Below the pieces are notes generated by a model. The model made no database searches, had not been told where the DNA came from, and saw nothing but the letters and a program-made list of their open reading frames with translations. Of a stretch of DNA of 32,956 bases, positions 30,347 to 32,956 are shown piece by piece; the first letter of the stretch is position 1, and each line of letters starts with the position of its first letter. A program made the position numbers and the translations under genes. Origin of the DNA: Campylobacterales bacterium (GTDB lineage: Bacteria; Campylobacterota; Campylobacteria; Campylobacterales; QNZT01); NCBI GenBank assembly GCA_027081495.1, contig JALWKJ010000233.1, positions 1 to 32,956 of the forward strand, given 5' to 3'.

Positions 30347-31333
30347 ATGGGATTTGATAGTTTAATAGGCGGTTCCATATGGGATGAATACAGCCAAAAT
30401 GTTCAAGACCGTATGAATAACCCCAAACATATGGGCGAGATTACGGAAGAGGATGCAAAAAAACTCGGCGGTAAGTTGGTTGTTGCCGATTTTGGAGCTG
30501 AGAGTTGTGGAGATGCGGTTCGTCTTTATTGGGTAGTCGATGAAAAAACCGATAAAATTTTAGATGCGAAATTCAAAAGTTTCGGATGCGGTACGGCAAT
30601 AGCCAGCTCGGATGTTATGGCTGAGCTTACAATCGGAAAAACCGTTGATGAAGCGGTGAAAATTACGAATATAGATGTCGAACACGCTCTAAGAGACAAT
30701 CCGGACACTCCCGCCGTACCTCCCCAAAAGATGCACTGTTCCGTCATGGCGTATGATGTTATAAAAAAAGCGGCCGCAGAGTATAAAGGCGTGGATATGG
30801 AGAGTTTTGAGTCGGAAACGATCGTATGCGAATGCGCTAGGGTGAGTTTAGGAACTCTACGAGAAGTAATTAGACTAAACGATCTAAAAACCGTTGAGGA
30901 AATCACGGACTATACTAAAGCCGGAGCGTTTTGTAAAAGTTGTATAAAGCCCGGAGGTCATGAAGAAAGAGAGTATTATCTTGTAGATATACTTGCCGAA
31001 GTTCGTGGCGAAATGGAGGCGGAAAAAGTAAAAGCGGCCGCAGATTCCGCTGCCGGTATAGGCGAGGAAGTGCCGTTTGCCCAAATGACGCTGGTTCAAA
31101 AACTTAAAAAAGTAGAAGCCGTGTTAGATGAAAACATTCGCCAAATGCTTGTAATGGACGGTGGAAATCTTGAAGTTTTGGATATCAAAGAGAGCAGCGG
31201 ACATATAGATATATATATTCGATATCTCGGCGCTTGCAGCGGTTGCGCAAGCAGTTCTACCGGAACGCTTTACGCTATCGAGGCTACGCTGAAAGAGAAA
31301 TTGGACGAAAGTATAAGAGTATTGCCTATATAA
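30347..31333 (+). CDS. nifU: NifU modular Fe-S scaffold protein
   Basis: IscU-like N-domain (GDAVRLYW, FKSFGCGTAIASS, MHCSVMA), central CEC...CKSC 2Fe-2S region, C-terminal NifU domain GACSGCASS. Confidence 0.96.
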   Translation: MGFDSLIGGSIWDEYSQNVQDRMNNPKHMGEITEEDAKKLGGKLVVADFGAESCGDAVRLYWVVDEKTDKILDAKFKSFGCGTAIASSDVMAELTIGKTVDEAVKITNIDVEHALRDNPDTPAVPPQKMHCSVMAYDVIKKAAAEYKGVDMESFESETIVCECARVSLGTLREVIRLNDLKTVEEITDYTKAGAFCKSCIKPGGHEEREYYLVDILAEVRGEMEAEKVKAAADSAAGIGEEVPFAQMTLVQKLKKVEAVLDENIRQMLVMDGGNLEVLDIKESSGHIDIYIRYLGACSGCASSSTGTLYAIEATLKEKLDESIRVLPI

Positions 31334-31369
31334 GGCGCTCTTATAGCCTCAAATGTGTTGACGATTTAT

Positions 31370-31396
31370 TAAAAACTTTTTTTTAGATGCCGATAT
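31370..31396 (+). promoter_or_regulatory. Sigma-28 (FliA) promoter upstream of chemoreceptor 3
   Basis: TAAAAACT-N11-GCCGATAT, 32 nt before ATG 31429. Confidence 0.75.
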
Positions 31397-31428
31397 GGTC
31401 TATAAGATCAAACAATAAGGCATAAACT

Positions 31429-32580
31429 ATGATAAAAAATATTATTCCAGAATCTCTCTTTTTAAGAATGCGCTTTGTTCATTTTGTAGGTATGTTTTTG
31501 CTTGTCGCAAACGGAATCTTTTTTACCGACAATCTAATCGGTTCTATTGTACAGTATGTGGTCGCGGCCGTTATATTGGTTCATGATCTCGATGAAAAGA
31601 AAAACGGCGTAGATGCGGCAAACGCTATGATAAAAAGCTTGTCAAATCTCAAAAAAGATACTAGGGTTGAACTTAATCATACATTTTCAAAAGAGTATCA
31701 GACGCTCGCCGTTTTGATAAATCAGTTTCTTGATAAACTTTCATGCTCTCTTGATATAGCGGAAGATATAAAAAACGCAAAAGAGCTTTCACATACGATG
31801 TCGGAACTTTCGGCTCAAGTCGCAAAACATGCGCAAGAGAGTCAAAGAGCGCTTGATAGTTCGTTAGAAAATCTAAAAAATACTCTTGAGGGAAGCCATC
31901 AAAATGAACTTTTCGCAAAAGAATCAAACAGCAGTATCTCTGAAGCCGACGAGATTTTAGATAAAACAAAAAATCTGCTTTTAGAATTTAGTCAAAAAAT
32001 AGATAAAAAAAGTGAACACGAACATGAATTAAATGCAAAGCTGCAAGAACTTTCGCAACAATCTCAAGAAGTAAAAGGGATATTGAATATTATCAGCGAT
32101 ATAGCCGAGCAGACAAATCTTTTAGCTCTAAACGCCGCAATAGAAGCGGCTCGTGCGGGAGAGCATGGAAGAGGATTCGCGGTAGTTGCGGATGAAGTGA
32201 GACAGCTTGCCGAACGAACTCAAAAATCTTTAGCCGATATAAATATGACTATAAATATCATCGTTCAAGGTATCAACAATGTCGGAGCGCAAATGGGTGA
32301 AGGTATGCAGGAGTTTGAAAAATTAACGCATACGACTTTAGAGGTAAACGAAAGTATCGACAATACCATAACCCAAATCCAAAGCGCATCGGATATTAGC
32401 GTACAAAGCAGCCATGAGTCAACAAAAATGGAAAATAGTCTAAAAGACATGGAAAAGCAATTTGAAAAAATAAATAAAAATACTCAAAAAAATAGCGAAG
32501 ATATTTCACATATAGCTACACTTAGCAACGAAGTCTCAAAAAGCGTAGAAAAGCTCGAGAGAAAAATAGGCTCTGTCTAA
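31429..32580 (+). CDS. Short methyl-accepting chemotaxis-type protein without a periplasmic domain
   Basis: N-terminal hydrophobic hairpin ([38 protein letters not shown]) then a cytoplasmic helical region with [42 protein letters not shown]. Confidence 0.92.
   Translation: MIKNIIPESLFLRMRFVHFVGMFLLVANGIFFTDNLIGSIVQYVVAAVILVHDLDEKKNGVDAANAMIKSLSNLKKDTRVELNHTFSKEYQTLAVLINQFLDKLSCSLDIAEDIKNAKELSHTMSELSAQVAKHAQESQRALDSSLENLKNTLEGSHQNELFAKESNSSISEADEILDKTKNLLLEFSQKIDKKSEHEHELNAKLQELSQQSQEVKGILNIISDIAEQTNLLALNAAIEAARAGEHGRGFAVVADEVRQLAERTQKSLADINMTINIIVQGINNVGAQMGEGMQEFEKLTHTTLEVNESIDNTITQIQSASDISVQSSHESTKMENSLKDMEKQFEKINKNTQKNSEDISHIATLSNEVSKSVEKLERKIGSV
32185..32214 (+). repeat. 30-nt exact repeat within chemoreceptor 3 hairpin codons (copy 2)
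   Basis: Identical to 26760-26789. Confidence 0.9.
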
Positions 32581-32603
32581 AAAGGGAAAAATTCCTTTTT
32601 AGA
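32576..32603. terminator. Likely bidirectional terminator between convergent genes
   Basis: TCTAAAAAGG-GAAAAATT-CCTTTTTAGA, 10-bp perfect stem with A/T-rich arms; contains the chemoreceptor 3 stop codon. Confidence 0.75.
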
Positions 32604-32623
32604 AGAGATAATCAGCGGTTTTT

Positions 32624-32956
32624 CTACTCATGAAAACATAAATTCGTGTGAACATACCATTTTATAATATCCATAGAGGAGAGGTTTCTCTCTCTTTGAT
32701 CGGGCGGTACGCCGTATATTCTTAGTTTACTGCTTACGATAGCGCTTACGAGATATAAAAAAAGTCCTCCTCCCGCGGCTATAATCCAGTTATATTCATA
32801 CCAGATATAAAACGATATCAAAAAAGGCGTTATCACTAAAATAAAATATAGAGAAAAAGTGTAATAGTCACAATATAATCTGACACAATTCAAGAAAATA
32901 AAGCTACAATTTCTCCTGGACAAGAAGTTCAGGAGAGACAATGAATCTGCATACAC
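32624..32956 (-). CDS. Small two-TM membrane protein of unknown function, start uncertain
   Basis: YFILVITPFLISFYIW and WIIAAGGGLFLYLVSAIV hydrophobic segments, then conserved-looking GVPPDQRERNLSSMDIIKWYV. The GTG at 32956 overlaps a probable + strand gene start, so the true start is probably internal. Confidence 0.5.
   Translation of the reverse strand: MYADSLSLLNFLSRRNCSFIFLNCVRLYCDYYTFSLYFILVITPFLISFYIWYEYNWIIAAGGGLFLYLVSAIVSSKLRIYGVPPDQRERNLSSMDIIKWYVHTNLCFHE
32912..32936 (+). promoter_or_regulatory. Hairpin enclosing the Shine-Dalgarno of the gene at 32941
   Basis: TCTCCTGGA-CAAGAAG-TTCAGGAGA: 7 Watson-Crick pairs plus G-U and A-U; AGGAGA of the 3' arm is 4 nt before ATG 32941. Confidence 0.45.
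32941..32956 (+). CDS. 5' end of a gene continuing beyond the window (MNLHT...)
   Basis: ATG with well-placed AGGAGA; only five complete codons visible. Confidence 0.4.

Overview
A 32,956-bp AT-rich, gene-dense chromosomal window. Gene content (NIF-type housekeeping Fe-S genes, folE-fliI, purB-nrdA, accB-accC, dcd) fits a Campylobacterota (epsilonproteobacterial) genome; the genus is not resolved. From the start: an RluA-family pseudouridine synthase running off the left edge (absent from the ORF track), purB, nrdA; a four-gene tandem of OmpA-like protein, membrane coiled-coil protein, degenerate NtrC/Fis-HTH protein and degenerate PAS/kinase-like protein; MFS-RDD-dcd (minus); accB-accC plus a histidine phosphatase; a VWA lipoprotein and a SurA-like foldase (minus); gltX, malic enzyme and a one-domain asparaginase; an NIT-type chemoreceptor plus a PAS-only protein; a YpfJ-like metalloprotease; an alpha/beta-hydrolase lipoprotein; a charged helical protein; a lipoprotein and a DUF420-like membrane protein (minus); a second chemoreceptor; folE-fliI; nifS-nifU; a third, sensor-less chemoreceptor; a small membrane protein; and the first codons of another gene. 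No tRNA, rRNA, CRISPR array, transposase or prophage was seen. Most notable: (1) the overlapping pseudo-NtrC/pseudo-NtrB pair inside the 4583-8189 tandem; (2) sigma-28 promoters with identical 11-nt spacing before all three chemoreceptors; (3) a 9-bp palindrome over the probable -10 of nifS-nifU; (4) a hairpin that would bury the Shine-Dalgarno of the gene starting at 32941. All assignments are by eye; no database search was run.
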